Source of the DNA: Nocardia carnea NBRC 14403 | GTDB taxonomy: Bacteria; Actinomycetota; Actinomycetes; Mycobacteriales; Mycobacteriaceae | Direction of reading: 5' to 3' | Length of the DNA stretch: 64,000 bases | NCBI RefSeq assembly: GCF_000308515.1 | Contig: NZ_BAFV01000039.1 | Location: 332,995 to 396,994, forward strand | Part shown: piece by piece, positions 17,059 to 25,543 of the stretch | Position numbering within the stretch: the first letter of the stretch is position 1 | Layout: the number at the start of each line of letters is the position of its first letter | Notes under the pieces: model-generated | What the model saw: the letters and a program-made list of their open reading frames with translations, nothing else | What the model was told of the DNA's origin: nothing | Databases searched by the model: none | Program-made: the position numbers and the translations under genes

Positions 17059-17756
17059 GGTCGGATCCTTTCCACTGGTTCCGGCCACCATTGCCGGACC
17101 TGATCGAACAACTGGTTGACGAGCTGGGTGAGCAACCGCTCGCCCTCGGCGGCGCCGGCGCCGGCGGGATCACCGAGGACCCCGTTGGCGCTGACGGCAC
17201 GCACCCCACCGGCGCGCAACTGTGGCAGCACCTCCGACAGGGGGCGGGTGTCACCGGGCCGGGCGCGATCGGCGCGGACACGGTCCGGTGAAAGAGCGAG
17301 CTGCAGTGAGGTCTCGGTGCGGCCGGCGTGGGCGTCACCGGAGTAGCGGGGCAGGAACAGCCGGATATCGCGGGATTCGCTGCGCAACAGCGTTACCGCC
17401 CGGCGCAGCGGTTCCACATTTCCGCCGTGCCCGTTGACCAGCACGATCCGCTCGAAGGTATCGGTGGCCGACCGGCACAGTTCGACGATCAGCAGTTCCA
17501 GCGCGGCCTGCCCGATGGAGAGCGTGCCCGGAAAACCGCTGTGCTCGCCGCTGGCGCCGTACGCGACGGCCGGGGCGATCACCACATCACGGCGGCGGCC
17601 GGCCAGTCCCGTGCACAGCGCGCCGGCCAGGTCGGTATCGGTGGACAGGGGCAGGTGCGGGCCGTGCTGCTCGGTGGATCCCACGGGCACCACCAGCAGC
17701 GCCCGGCTGTTGCCGAGGTCACCCGCCTCCGGCCATGTGAGGTCCGCCACCAACAT
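17055..17756 (-). CDS. mftE: MftE, creatininase-family peptidase of mycofactocin maturation
   Basis: About 233 residues. VVPVGSTEQHGPHLPLSTDT, AYGASGEHSGFPGTLSIG, VLVNGHGGN and GDAHAGRTETSLQLALSP are characteristic MftE blocks; the His, Glu and Asp residues bind the two metals. MftE cleaves the modified MftA core to release the Val-Tyr derived fragment for MftD. Start taken at ATG 17756 because upstream bases hold a palindrome likely to be the operator; the open frame continues to 17864 and would overlap mftR. Divergent from mftR and co-transcribed with mftD. Confidence 0.92.
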   Translation of the reverse strand: MLVADLTWPEAGDLGNSRALLVVPVGSTEQHGPHLPLSTDTDLAGALCTGLAGRRRDVVIAPAVAYGASGEHSGFPGTLSIGQAALELLIVELCRSATDTFERIVLVNGHGGNVEPLRRAVTLLRSESRDIRLFLPRYSGDAHAGRTETSLQLALSPDRVRADRARPGDTRPLSEVLPQLRAGGVRAVSANGVLGDPAGAGAAEGERLLTQLVNQLFDQVRQWWPEPVERIRP

Positions 17757-17771
17757 GCCGCCGACATTAAC

Positions 17772-17784
17772 GTCAGCCACTGAC
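17772..17784. promoter_or_regulatory. Palindrome between mftE and mftR
   Basis: GTCAG-CCA-CTGAC is a perfect 5-base inverted repeat in the roughly 100-base gap between divergent mftE and mftR, flanked by AT-rich bases (ACAAAATCAATA). It is the only clear symmetry in the gap and a plausible MftR site. Confidence 0.4.
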
Positions 17785-17854
17785 AAAATCAATAGGGCCG
17801 CATTTCGGGTGCATGGTGCCCCGGCGACCGCGGTCCATCGTTCAGAATCTTCCT

Positions 17855-18472
17855 GTGACGGCACAGCATCCGCGGGGGCGCCCCCGGGGTACCACCAAAC
17901 GCGAACTCGAACTGATCGCCATGCGACTGTTCAGCGAACAGGGATTCGACGAGACGACGGTCGAGCAGATCGCGGCGGCCGCAGGAATCAGTGGGCGCAC
18001 CTTCTTCCGCTACTTCCCGGGCAAGGCCGAAGTGCTGTGGTACTCGTTCGACGACGAGGTCGCCGGGTTACGCGCCGCCTTCGCCACCGTCACACCGGAC
18101 GAGCCGATGATGGCGGCGGTCCGGCGGGTGGTGGTGAACGCCAACCGCTACCGCGCCGAGGATGTCGCGGAACTGCGGACCCGGATGAAACTGGTGGCCG
18201 AGGTCCCCGCCCTGGCCGCCACGGCCGGCGCTCACTACGACGCATGGGAACGCGCGGTGGGCGAGTTCGCGGCGTCCCGGCTGGGCGAACCGGCGGATTC
18301 CCTGATTCCCATGGCGGTCGGCCGCACCACCCTCGCCGCGGCCCGCGCTGCCTTCGACGCGTGGGTCGCCGGCGCCGATGCCGACCTGACCGTTTATCTC
18401 GATCGCGCACTGGTGGCCTTGGAGAAAGGTTTCGCCGTAGCGGACGCGTTCCCGGTCACAACCGGCGAGTAA
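17855..18472 (+). CDS. mftR: MftR, TetR-family regulator of mycofactocin genes
   Basis: About 205 residues. GRPRGTTKRELELIAMRLFS, GFDETTVEQIAAAAGISGRT and FFRYFPGKAEVLWYSFDDE form the helix-turn-helix region and match the MftR family, as does the late segment AARAAFDAWVAGADADLT. In mycobacteria MftR is divergent from mftA and responds to long-chain acyl-CoA; here it is divergent from mftE. The GTG at 17855 is chosen so as not to run into the operator zone; an earlier start at 17813 would add 14 residues. No clear ribosome site is seen. Confidence 0.85.
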   Translation: MTAQHPRGRPRGTTKRELELIAMRLFSEQGFDETTVEQIAAAAGISGRTFFRYFPGKAEVLWYSFDDEVAGLRAAFATVTPDEPMMAAVRRVVVNANRYRAEDVAELRTRMKLVAEVPALAATAGAHYDAWERAVGEFAASRLGEPADSLIPMAVGRTTLAAARAAFDAWVAGADADLTVYLDRALVALEKGFAVADAFPVTTGE

Positions 18473-18484
18473 ACCGGACCGGCA

Positions 18485-18512
18485 GGTTTCACCGGCATAG
18501 GAGCACGGGTAT
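18485..18512 (+). promoter_or_regulatory. SigF/SigB-type promoter before rsbR
   Basis: GGTTT (18485-18489), a 17-base spacer and GGGTAT (18507-18512) fit the actinobacterial SigF/SigB pattern (GGTTT-N15-17-GGGTA). It lies directly upstream of a gene cassette that normally controls such a sigma factor. It overlaps the ATG at 18511, which argues that translation begins at 18589. Confidence 0.6.
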
Positions 18513-18588
18513 GACTAGGCTCGGTATCGGCAAGACCGCCGAAGTCATTACGATGTACCGGACCGCCGTCGAAAGGGGCACAAGTTAC

Positions 18589-19491
18589 ATGTCCGAGGTG
18601 TCCATGGGCCTTTCGGCGGACTCATTGGCCGAGGTTTCCGTCGACAAACTGCTGCCGCAGTTGGTCGAACATCTGCGCCAGAACCGCACCGCACTACGCG
18701 AGGAATGGGCGCGGCGTATCACCGAGGCACGGTTGCTCACCGCCATGACGCCCGACGAGGTTTTCTCCGAGGCGACGTCGGTGTACGACAACTATGTCGA
18801 GGTGCTGGAAACCGGCAGTGTCGAAGCGTTGCAGGCCTACGCGCGTGATCTGTCCGAACGCATCATCCCCAGAGGAGTCGAAACCGACGAAGTCCTCGGT
18901 ATGGTGCTGCTGCTGCGCGATGTCCTCGCGCGCTCCCTGTTCGAAAAGTACCAATCGAACTTCGACCTGCTCAACGCCGTCCTCGACGCCTACGAACCGG
19001 CCGCGAATCGCATCGCGAACACCGTGGCCATCTCGTTCGTCCAGGAACGCGAGCGTGTTATCCGGCAGCAGCAGGAGGCCATCCGCGAGCTGTCCACCCC
19101 GGTGTTGCAGGTTCGCGAACAGCTGCTGATCCTGCCGATAATCGGCGTGCTCGACAGTCAGCGCGCCCGCCAGCTCACCGAACAGCTGCTGCGGGCGATC
19201 CGGGACAACCGAGCCAAGGTGGTCGTCATCGATATCACCGGTGTGCCCGATATCGACTCCACGGTGGCCAACCACCTGGTGCAGACCGTGGACGCCTCCG
19301 GGCTCATGGGCGCCAGCGTCATCATGACCGGCCTGTCGTCGGAGATCGCGCTGACCCTGGTGACCATCGGATTGGATCTGTCGAAGATGAACGCGGTCGG
19401 CGATCTGCAGGGCGGTATCGAAGAAGCGGAACGGTTACTGGGCTACGAAGTGTCGAGAGTGACCGAACGCAGCGAACGCGATTCGCGCTGA
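18589..19491 (+). CDS. rsbR: RsbR-type stressosome scaffold, N-terminal globin-like domain plus STAS
   Basis: About 300 residues. Residues 1-165 form an all-helical non-haem globin-like sensor domain (LPQLVEHLRQNRTALREEWA). A connecting helix (AISFVQERERVIRQQQEAIR) leads to a STAS domain that begins LSTPVLQVREQLLILPIIGV. The phosphoacceptor region is VVIDITGVPDIDSTVANHLV. The ATG at 18589 has GAAAGGGG upstream; an ATG at 18511 overlaps the promoter and is less likely. RsbR builds the stressosome with RsbS and is phosphorylated by RsbT, both encoded next. Confidence 0.88.
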   Translation: MSEVSMGLSADSLAEVSVDKLLPQLVEHLRQNRTALREEWARRITEARLLTAMTPDEVFSEATSVYDNYVEVLETGSVEALQAYARDLSERIIPRGVETDEVLGMVLLLRDVLARSLFEKYQSNFDLLNAVLDAYEPAANRIANTVAISFVQERERVIRQQQEAIRELSTPVLQVREQLLILPIIGVLDSQRARQLTEQLLRAIRDNRAKVVVIDITGVPDIDSTVANHLVQTVDASGLMGASVIMTGLSSEIALTLVTIGLDLSKMNAVGDLQGGIEEAERLLGYEVSRVTERSERDSR

Positions 19492-19501
19492 CGGAATCGA
19501 T

Positions 19502-19894
19502 ATGCCGGTACCTATCCTCAAACAGGGCACATATCTGATCGCATCCGTCCAGTCCGCGCTGACCGATGCCGATACCGAGCGACTACAGGACGACCTGATG
19601 AAGCAGGTCAGCAAGTACCGCGCGCAGGGCATCATCGTCGACGTCACCGCGATCGACGTGATGGATTCCTTCGCCGCCCGATCACTGCGCACCATCGCGC
19701 ATATGACGCAGTTACGCGGCGCCGAGACCGTGATCGTCGGTCTCCAGCCCGAGGTCGCCTTCGCCATGGTGCAACTCGGCCTCACCTTCGAGGATATGCA
19801 CACTGCGCTGGACCTCGAGGAGGGCTTGGCTTGGCTGAACCGGAAATCCTCGGCCCGGCACCAGCATCGAGATGGTCGTGACAGTGGCCGCTGA
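19502..19894 (+). CDS. rsbS: RsbS, single-domain STAS antagonist
   Basis: 130 residues, a lone STAS domain. VPILKQGTYLIASVQSALTD opens the domain, and VDVTAIDVMDSFAARSLRTI holds the phosphorylatable Ser (DSF). RsbS sequesters the kinase RsbT in the stressosome until it is phosphorylated. It follows rsbR by 10 bases and overlaps rsbT by 23 bases. The last 15 residues are polar and outside the STAS fold. Confidence 0.9.
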   Translation: MPVPILKQGTYLIASVQSALTDADTERLQDDLMKQVSKYRAQGIIVDVTAIDVMDSFAARSLRTIAHMTQLRGAETVIVGLQPEVAFAMVQLGLTFEDMHTALDLEEGLAWLNRKSSARHQHRDGRDSGR

Positions 19895-20297
19895 TCGGGT
19901 GGTAATCGCGGTGAAGATGTCGAACGACATCGTGACCGCACGTCAGGCCGGGCGTGAGCTGGCCGAGGAACTCGGCTTCACGCTCACCGACCGGACCATG
20001 ATCTCCACGGCGATCTCCGAGGTCGCCCGGAATATCACCAGTTACGCCGGCAGCGGTGAGATCCGGCTGCAGGTGGCCGAGCGCGACGGACGTCGCGCTC
20101 TTGTGGTTCAGGCCAAGGACCAGGGGCCGGGCATCATCGATATCCCGCGCGCCATGGAAGACGGGTACTCCACGGGCCGGGGCCTCGGTTTGGGCCTGCC
20201 GGGCGCCAAACGACTGATGGACGGGATGTCCATCGAATCCGCACCCAATCAGGGCACGTTGGTGGAGATGTGGAAGTGGGTACCCCAGGGTGCATGA
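19872..20297 (+). CDS. rsbT: RsbT, serine kinase / switch protein
   Basis: About 141 residues, GHKL-type ATPase. SEVARNITSYAGSGEI is the N box with the Asn; KDQGPGI is the G1 box and GRGLGLGLPGAKRLMDGM the G2 box. RsbT phosphorylates RsbS and RsbR, then leaves to activate an RsbU-type phosphatase, here encoded downstream. The exact start is uncertain because the frame overlaps rsbS; internal GTG codons at 19878 or 19884 are alternatives. Confidence 0.9.
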   Translation: MVVTVAADRVVIAVKMSNDIVTARQAGRELAEELGFTLTDRTMISTAISEVARNITSYAGSGEIRLQVAERDGRRALVVQAKDQGPGIIDIPRAMEDGYSTGRGLGLGLPGAKRLMDGMSIESAPNQGTLVEMWKWVPQGA

Positions 20298-20937
20298 GGA
20301 CGGTTTCATCGGCCGGATCGAATGGGCCGTGGCCGGCCGCGCTCTCCCCGGACAGGATGTTTCCGGGGACCGCTGCGTGGTCCTGGACACCGGTACCGGC
20401 TCCGTACTTTTCGCGGTACTCGACGGCCTCGGCCACGGCAGCGCGGCGGCGGCCGCGGTCGACCGCGCCGCCCGGGTCCTCGGCGAGCACCGTGCCGAAC
20501 CCTTGGATGTCCTGATGGCGCTGTGCCATCGGGCGATGTCGGATACCCGCGGCGCGGCAGTGACGCTGGCGTTGTTCAGCGCGCAGGAAGCGCAGTGGCT
20601 CGGTGTCGGAAATGTGGATTCCCAGGTGGTGACCGTCGGACCCACCGGGCCGCAGGTCAGCGCCACCGTTTTGCAGAGCGGCGGGATCGTGGGCTACCGG
20701 CTGCCGTCGAACCTGCAGCCGCATACGGTTCCGGTACGCCCGGGCGATCTCCTGCTCATGTCCACCGATGGGGTGGTGGTCGAACCGGCCGCGGGTATCG
20801 ACCTGGCTGCATCGACGGCGGATATCGCCCGCGAGCTCGTGGACCGGCATGCCAAGGACACCGACGACGCCCTGGTGCTCGCCGCCCGGGCCCGCGGTGT
20901 CGCCCACGACCCCGCGCCCGGACACGAAGCGTCATGA
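20290..20937 (+). CDS. rsbX: RsbX-like PP2C phosphatase
   Basis: 215 residues, a small PP2C/SpoIIE-type phosphatase domain. VLFAVLDGLGHGSAAAAAV carries the metal-binding Asp and Gly; GDLLLMSTDGVV and DALVLAARA provide the later acidic sites. RsbX resets the system by removing phosphates from RsbS and RsbR. It starts inside rsbT (8-base overlap) and ends 16 bases before the large phosphatase gene. Confidence 0.88.
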   Translation: MHEDGFIGRIEWAVAGRALPGQDVSGDRCVVLDTGTGSVLFAVLDGLGHGSAAAAAVDRAARVLGEHRAEPLDVLMALCHRAMSDTRGAAVTLALFSAQEAQWLGVGNVDSQVVTVGPTGPQVSATVLQSGGIVGYRLPSNLQPHTVPVRPGDLLLMSTDGVVVEPAAGIDLAASTADIARELVDRHAKDTDDALVLAARARGVAHDPAPGHEAS

Positions 20938-20953
20938 CCCGCCGGGGCAGGAT

Positions 20954-23293
20954 ATGAGCGAGATCCTGACGGCGTTCCTCGACACCTATGCCGACGCCCT
21001 GCGGCGTCATCTCGCCGCGCCCGAACGCGACGGGCTGGCCGAGGCCCACGAACTCGGCCGGCGCGCGCTCGTGGAGGGGATCAGCCTGCTCGACCTCACC
21101 GAGCACCACTTCCGGGTGGCGAAACAGGTGCAGCTCGAAGCGGACGCGCAGGAAACCGCTGCCACCGGGGCCGCCCGCGCCGACAGCCCGCTCGCCGAGA
21201 ACGCCCTCGAATTCCTGTTGCAGACCTTGATCACCCTCGATGTGGCCACCCGCGGCTACCTCGACGGCACCCGCCGCTACGAACAGCAGCGTTCCCGCGC
21301 CGACGATCTCGCCGGACGTGACGAATTCCGTACGGCCCTGGTGGAATCGCTGCAGGACGGTTTCTTCGTCGCCGACGCCCGCGGCACGATCATCGAGGTC
21401 AACAAGGCGTTCGGTGAGCTCACCGGATACGGCGCGTGGGGCGTCCCCTATCCGATACCGCATCCGTGGTCGATACCGGAGGGACCGCGCTACCCCGACC
21501 TGGGAACCGAGGCATCCCGGTTCGTGGTGCCGATCCAGCATCGGGACGGCCGGCGCCGTTGGATCGGAGTGAGTACCAGCGCACTGGTGAAACCGGACGG
21601 CGAGGAACACATTTTCGTCGGCACCGTCCGCGATGTCACCGCCGAGCACGACGCCCAGGCCCGCGATCAGGCCGCCAACCGCCTCGCCACCGCTCTCGCC
21701 GCGGCGACCACGGTGGCCGAGGTGCTCGAGGTGGGGCTCGACGAACTGCGGCGTACGGTCGGCGCGGAAACCGCGGTGGTGGCAGTCTGGGCCGCACATC
21801 AGGCGCCGGAGGTGTACGTCTCCGGGACACCGCCCACCGGGTCCACGGAGACGAGCGCCACCGGCCTCGAACCCGCCACCGAGGCCATTCTCAAACGCGC
21901 GCGACTGCGCCCGGGCCGCACCCTCATCGCCGTCCCCGAGGGCGCGGGCAGCGCGGAGGGGATCGTGGCACCGCTCGGCGAAACAGGGGATGCCGCCCTC
22001 TGGCTGCGGTTCGCCGTACCGCGGGTGGTCGACGCCGCCGATTGGACACTGTTCTCGCTGCTCATCGGGCACCTCAGTCTCGCCGTGCAGCGGGCACGCA
22101 ACTTCGACCAGGCCCGCTCGACCTCGCTGACCCTGCAGCGGGCCATGCTCGGCCCGATCGAACTCCCACCCCGCTTCTCGGTGCATTACGAGCCCGCGCT
22201 GCCGCCGCTCGAGATCGGCGGCGACTGGTACGACGTGGTGCCGCTACCGGACGGGACCATCGGGGTCGTGGTCGGTGACTGTGTGGGTCGTGGATTGTCC
22301 GCGGCCGTGGTGATGGGGCAGCTACGCACCGCCGCCCGCGCGCTGCTCCTACGCGGCGCCGGACCGGCGCAGCTGCTCACCGAACTGGATCCGGTGGCCG
22401 CGCGTATCCCCGGCGCCCTGTGCACTACCGTCTGCGCGGCGGTCCTCGACCCGGTGCGCGGGCTGGTCCGCTACAGCAATGCCGGGCATATGCCGCCCAT
22501 CCTGGCCGATGTGGACAAAACCGGCCGGCTGCTCGAAGGCGGCCGATCCGTTCCGCTGGCGACCTTCGAAACGCTGCGCCGCCCCGAGGCCACCACTCCC
22601 CTGCCACCGGGATCGACCCTGGTGTTGTTCACCGACGGGCTGGTGGAACGCCGCGGCGAGGATATCGACGAGGGTTTCACGAAGATCGCCGAAACTCTGG
22701 CCGGTACCGCCGAGAAACTGCCGCGCGAGGTGGCCGATTCGGTACTTTCGGCGCTGCGGCCGGACGGCGGATACGACGACGATATCGCCATGGTGGTCTA
22801 CCGCCAGCCCCCGGAACCGCTGAAACTGGACCTACCCGCCCGGCCCGACCGGCTGACCATGCTGCGCCGCACCCTTACGGCCTGGCTGTCCGCGGCGGGG
22901 GTTCCGCACAACCTGACCGCCGATCTGGTCGCCGCGACCAACGAGGCGTGCAGCAACAGCATCGAACACGCCTACCAAGACGGCGCCGCGGATACCGAAC
23001 GGGTGGTGATCACGGCCGAATGCGATGGCGACCGGGTGGTCATCGAAACCACCGATACCGGGACATGGCGGCCCCGCCCGGCGGATCCCGGTCCGCGGGG
23101 CCGGGGAATCGATATGATGCGGGCACTCACCGAGGAACTCGCGATCGACCATCCGGGCGCCGGCACCCGCGTGCGGATGTCGGTGACTCTGCCGGCGATC
23201 ACGTTCCCGGTGGCCAGCGCCCTGCGCGGAACGAACAACCGCTCCCGCGGGGGTACGATGCAGCGAGATCGAGAGGCCCATGGCAGATTGTGA
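20954..23293 (+). CDS. RsbU-like phosphatase fused to PAS, GAF and an RsbW-like ATPase domain
   Basis: 779 residues with several domains. Residues 1-110 are a helical RsbU-N-like docking region. A PAS domain follows (LVESLQDGFFVADARGTIIE, about 125-240), then a GAF domain (about 250-390). The PP2C/SpoIIE domain (about 405-620) has GGDWYDVV and GDCVGRGLSA for metal binding. The C-terminal HATPase (about 640-770) has ATNEACSNSIEHAY. It both dephosphorylates an RsbV-type antagonist and may act as an anti-sigma kinase. Start ATG has GGGGCAGGA upstream. No separate sigma factor gene is near. Confidence 0.92.
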   Translation: MSEILTAFLDTYADALRRHLAAPERDGLAEAHELGRRALVEGISLLDLTEHHFRVAKQVQLEADAQETAATGAARADSPLAENALEFLLQTLITLDVATRGYLDGTRRYEQQRSRADDLAGRDEFRTALVESLQDGFFVADARGTIIEVNKAFGELTGYGAWGVPYPIPHPWSIPEGPRYPDLGTEASRFVVPIQHRDGRRRWIGVSTSALVKPDGEEHIFVGTVRDVTAEHDAQARDQAANRLATALAAATTVAEVLEVGLDELRRTVGAETAVVAVWAAHQAPEVYVSGTPPTGSTETSATGLEPATEAILKRARLRPGRTLIAVPEGAGSAEGIVAPLGETGDAALWLRFAVPRVVDAADWTLFSLLIGHLSLAVQRARNFDQARSTSLTLQRAMLGPIELPPRFSVHYEPALPPLEIGGDWYDVVPLPDGTIGVVVGDCVGRGLSAAVVMGQLRTAARALLLRGAGPAQLLTELDPVAARIPGALCTTVCAAVLDPVRGLVRYSNAGHMPPILADVDKTGRLLEGGRSVPLATFETLRRPEATTPLPPGSTLVLFTDGLVERRGEDIDEGFTKIAETLAGTAEKLPREVADSVLSALRPDGGYDDDIAMVVYRQPPEPLKLDLPARPDRLTMLRRTLTAWLSAAGVPHNLTADLVAATNEACSNSIEHAYQDGAADTERVVITAECDGDRVVIETTDTGTWRPRPADPGPRGRGIDMMRALTEELAIDHPGAGTRVRMSVTLPAITFPVASALRGTNNRSRGGTMQRDREAHGRL

Positions 23294-23678
23294 TGATGTG
23301 ACGAACTCTTCCCCGGACGCGAACCCACTGACGGATACGATGACGACTTCGGTCGCCGACCACGACGGCGTCACCGTGCTCACGGTGACCGGCGAGGTCG
23401 ATCTCGCCACGGCACCCGCCCTGGAGACCGCGATCGACACGGCGCTCGACGCCGGCACTGGCCATTTGGTCATCGACCTCGCGGCCGTGAGCTTCCTGGC
23501 CTCGGCCGGGATGGCTGCATTGGTCGCCGCACATCAGCGCGCCGGGGACAAAACCACCATCGCCCTGGTCGCCGAGGGGCCGGCCACCAGCCGTCAGTTG
23601 AAGATGACGGCACTGGACCAGGTCTTCGACCTGCATTCCACTCTCGACGGTGCACTGGCGAGCGCCCGGGGCGCCTGA
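23280..23678 (+). CDS. rsbV: RsbV-type anti-anti-sigma factor (STAS)
   Basis: 132 residues, STAS domain from about residue 22. GVTVLTVTGEVDLATAPALE starts the fold, and DLAAVSFLASAGMAALVAAH holds the phosphorylation Ser (ASAGM). Such proteins bind the anti-sigma kinase when unphosphorylated and so free the sigma factor. It overlaps the phosphatase gene by 14 bases; GAGAGG precedes the ATG. An ATG at 23340 would give a shorter form that starts at MTTSVADHDG. Confidence 0.9.
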   Translation: MADCDDVTNSSPDANPLTDTMTTSVADHDGVTVLTVTGEVDLATAPALETAIDTALDAGTGHLVIDLAAVSFLASAGMAALVAAHQRAGDKTTIALVAEGPATSRQLKMTALDQVFDLHSTLDGALASARGA

Positions 23679-23689
23679 CCTCACCGCTG

Positions 23690-23728
23690 CCCCGGCGATC
23701 CGCCCGGCTCGACCGGCGGTCGCCGGGG
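23690..23728 (+). terminator. Terminator hairpin of the rsb operon
   Basis: CCCCGGCGA (23690-23698) and TCGCCGGGG (23720-23728) are perfect 9-base arms; the 21-base loop can pair further (CCGC with GCGG, CGG with CCG). It begins 12 bases after the rsbV stop. No T-tract follows, as is common in GC-rich actinobacteria. Confidence 0.7.
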
Positions 23729-23804
23729 ACTGCGGCACCGCACGATTCCCGTAACCGGCGATTCGAATCTCGTCGGGCTTCGCACACTGCCCACGAGAGG
23801 ACAG

Positions 23805-23832
23805 GGCCCGCGCATCCCGGGATACGCGGGCC
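23805..23832. repeat. 28-base near-perfect palindrome
   Basis: GGCCCGCG and CGCGGGCC form 8-base arms; inside, ATCCCGGGAT is itself palindromic, leaving only one mismatched base on each side. It could be a second terminator or a protein-binding site. It stands alone, about 80 bases after the rsb terminator. Confidence 0.55.
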
Positions 23833-24373
23833 ACAGCATTCCGAATTCGGGCGAAAACCTGGACGGCATTCGGGCGAAACCTGCACAGCCACGGCTACGG
23901 AGGCCCTGCCCGCGAACAGTCCCTCCGAACTTGCCCTTTTCTGCCCACGGCTTCGCGGCCACGCCCGGCACGCCGGACCGCCCTGCTCGCCGGCAATCCG
24001 ACCGGGTCGGCCGGTCGTTCGCAGAGGCGGAGTCCGCCCAACCCCGAATCGAGCGGGCGGCGGCCCCGGGGACTCTCCCGGCGGCCGAAGTCGGCGATAC
24101 GGCGGAACTCATGGGCTCGTCGGTCTGCCGTTGACCGCCCATTCCGGGACCGCGGTACCGGCTCAGTTCACATCTGCGGCCCCAGTCGGCCATGGTGCCT
24201 TGGATCGGCCCGGCGAGGTCGAATGGACCCCGACCATGATGCCGATCTGCGGCCGATGAGGTTTATCGTCGCGTCAACCGGCGATACGGCAGGATTCCTG
24301 GAGTTCGAGGCCGGGCATTCCAGCCGGGCACGGGAGGCCGTCGCTTGCCTCGCGCACCCGGCTGGGGCTCAGG

Positions 24374-25414
24374 TCAGTCGCAGAGGGTGCGGAGTTGTTC
24401 GATCAGCGCGACCCGTTCGGCCGGGGTGGCCGCCAGTGGCGCGACATTGAGGACGGTGACGCCGGCTTCGGCGAAGGCGGCGATCCGTTCCTTGACGTAT
24501 CCCGCCGGGCCGATGAGCGAGACATCCCGGACCAGCTGGTCGGGGACGACCTGGGTCGCCTCGTCCTTCTTCCCCGCGAGGTACAGCTCCTGGATGCGGT
24601 CGGCCTCGGCGCCGTAGCCGTACTTGGTGGCGAGGGTGTGGTAGAAGTTCTTGCCCTTGGCGCCCATACCGCCGATGTAGAGCGCGAGCATGGGTTTGAC
24701 GAAGTCCAGGAGCGGCTCGACGTTCTCACCGATTGCCAGCGCCGGCCCGGCGTAGACGTCGAGCGGGCCGAGTTCGGGGGCACGCTTCTGTGCGCCCGCA
24801 CGCAGGGCGTCACCGAAGACGGCGTCGGCGCGTTCGGGCAAGAAGAAAATCGGCTGCCAGCCTTCGGCGACTTCCGCGGCCAGGGCGACGTTCTTCGGGC
24901 CGAGTGCGGCCAGTAGCACCGGGATACGTTCGCGGACAGGGTGATTGATCAGCTTCAACGGCTTGCCGAGCCCGGTACCGGCACCTTCGGGAAGCGGGAT
25001 CTGATAGTACTTGCCCTGGTAGGTGAGCCGTTCCCGGCGCCACACCTTGCGGCAGATCTCGATGAGCTCGCGGGTACGCCCGATCGGCGCATCGTAGGGA
25101 ACGCCGTGGAAGCCCTCGATGACCTGCGGTCCGGAAGCGCCCAGGCCGAGCACGAAACGACCGTCGGAGACGAAATCGAGCCCGGCCGCGGTCATCGCGG
25201 TCAGCGTGGGTGTGCGGGTGTAGAGCTGCATGATTCCCGAGGCCAGTTGCAGCCGGGAGGTTTTGGCCGCCAGGTAGCCCAGGGCGCTCACCGCGTCGAA
25301 CGAGTACGCCTCGGGGACGAACACGATATCCAGGCCGGCCCGTTCCAAATCGGCCACTTCAGCCGCGGCTTCCGTGAAACCGCCCGAATAATTGATGCTC
25401 AATCCGATCCGCAT
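24374..25414 (-). CDS. LLM-class F420-dependent oxidoreductase
   Basis: 346 residues, luciferase-like TIM barrel. MRIGLSINYSGGFTEAAAEV, LDIVFVPEAYSFDAVSALGY and RFVLGLGASGPQVIEGFHGV are typical of the F420-binding branch (Mer / F420-dependent glucose-6-phosphate dehydrogenase-like). It would oxidise or reduce a hydride-accepting substrate with F420; the substrate is unknown. The ATG at 25414 follows TTGAGGGC; an upstream ATG at 25459 lacks a good site. It stands alone on the minus strand. Confidence 0.9.
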   Translation of the reverse strand: MRIGLSINYSGGFTEAAAEVADLERAGLDIVFVPEAYSFDAVSALGYLAAKTSRLQLASGIMQLYTRTPTLTAMTAAGLDFVSDGRFVLGLGASGPQVIEGFHGVPYDAPIGRTRELIEICRKVWRRERLTYQGKYYQIPLPEGAGTGLGKPLKLINHPVRERIPVLLAALGPKNVALAAEVAEGWQPIFFLPERADAVFGDALRAGAQKRAPELGPLDVYAGPALAIGENVEPLLDFVKPMLALYIGGMGAKGKNFYHTLATKYGYGAEADRIQELYLAGKKDEATQVVPDQLVRDVSLIGPAGYVKERIAAFAEAGVTVLNVAPLAATPAERVALIEQLRTLCD

Positions 25415-25543
25415 GCCCTCAACATAAACCCGGCTACGGGGTGGCCCGGCACCGGCCACGCCGGGAGACGCGGTAGGTTGAGGGCAGTAACCCCGTGCGC
25501 AGTGCAGCTAACTTCGAGCTACCGTGTCGAGAAAGGCCTGATC

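Larger units (their letters stand above)
23679..24373. other. 695-base gap without a supported gene
   Basis: Apart from the rsb terminator and a second long palindrome (23805-23832) I see no gene. A short frame from 24223 lacks a ribosome site and does not look like a protein family. The region lies between a rightward operon and the 3' end of a leftward gene. Confidence 0.6.

Noticed and set aside
24223..24450. Short plus-strand frame beginning at 24223
   Set aside because: It overlaps the 3' end of the F420-type gene and lacks a ribosome site and known motifs.
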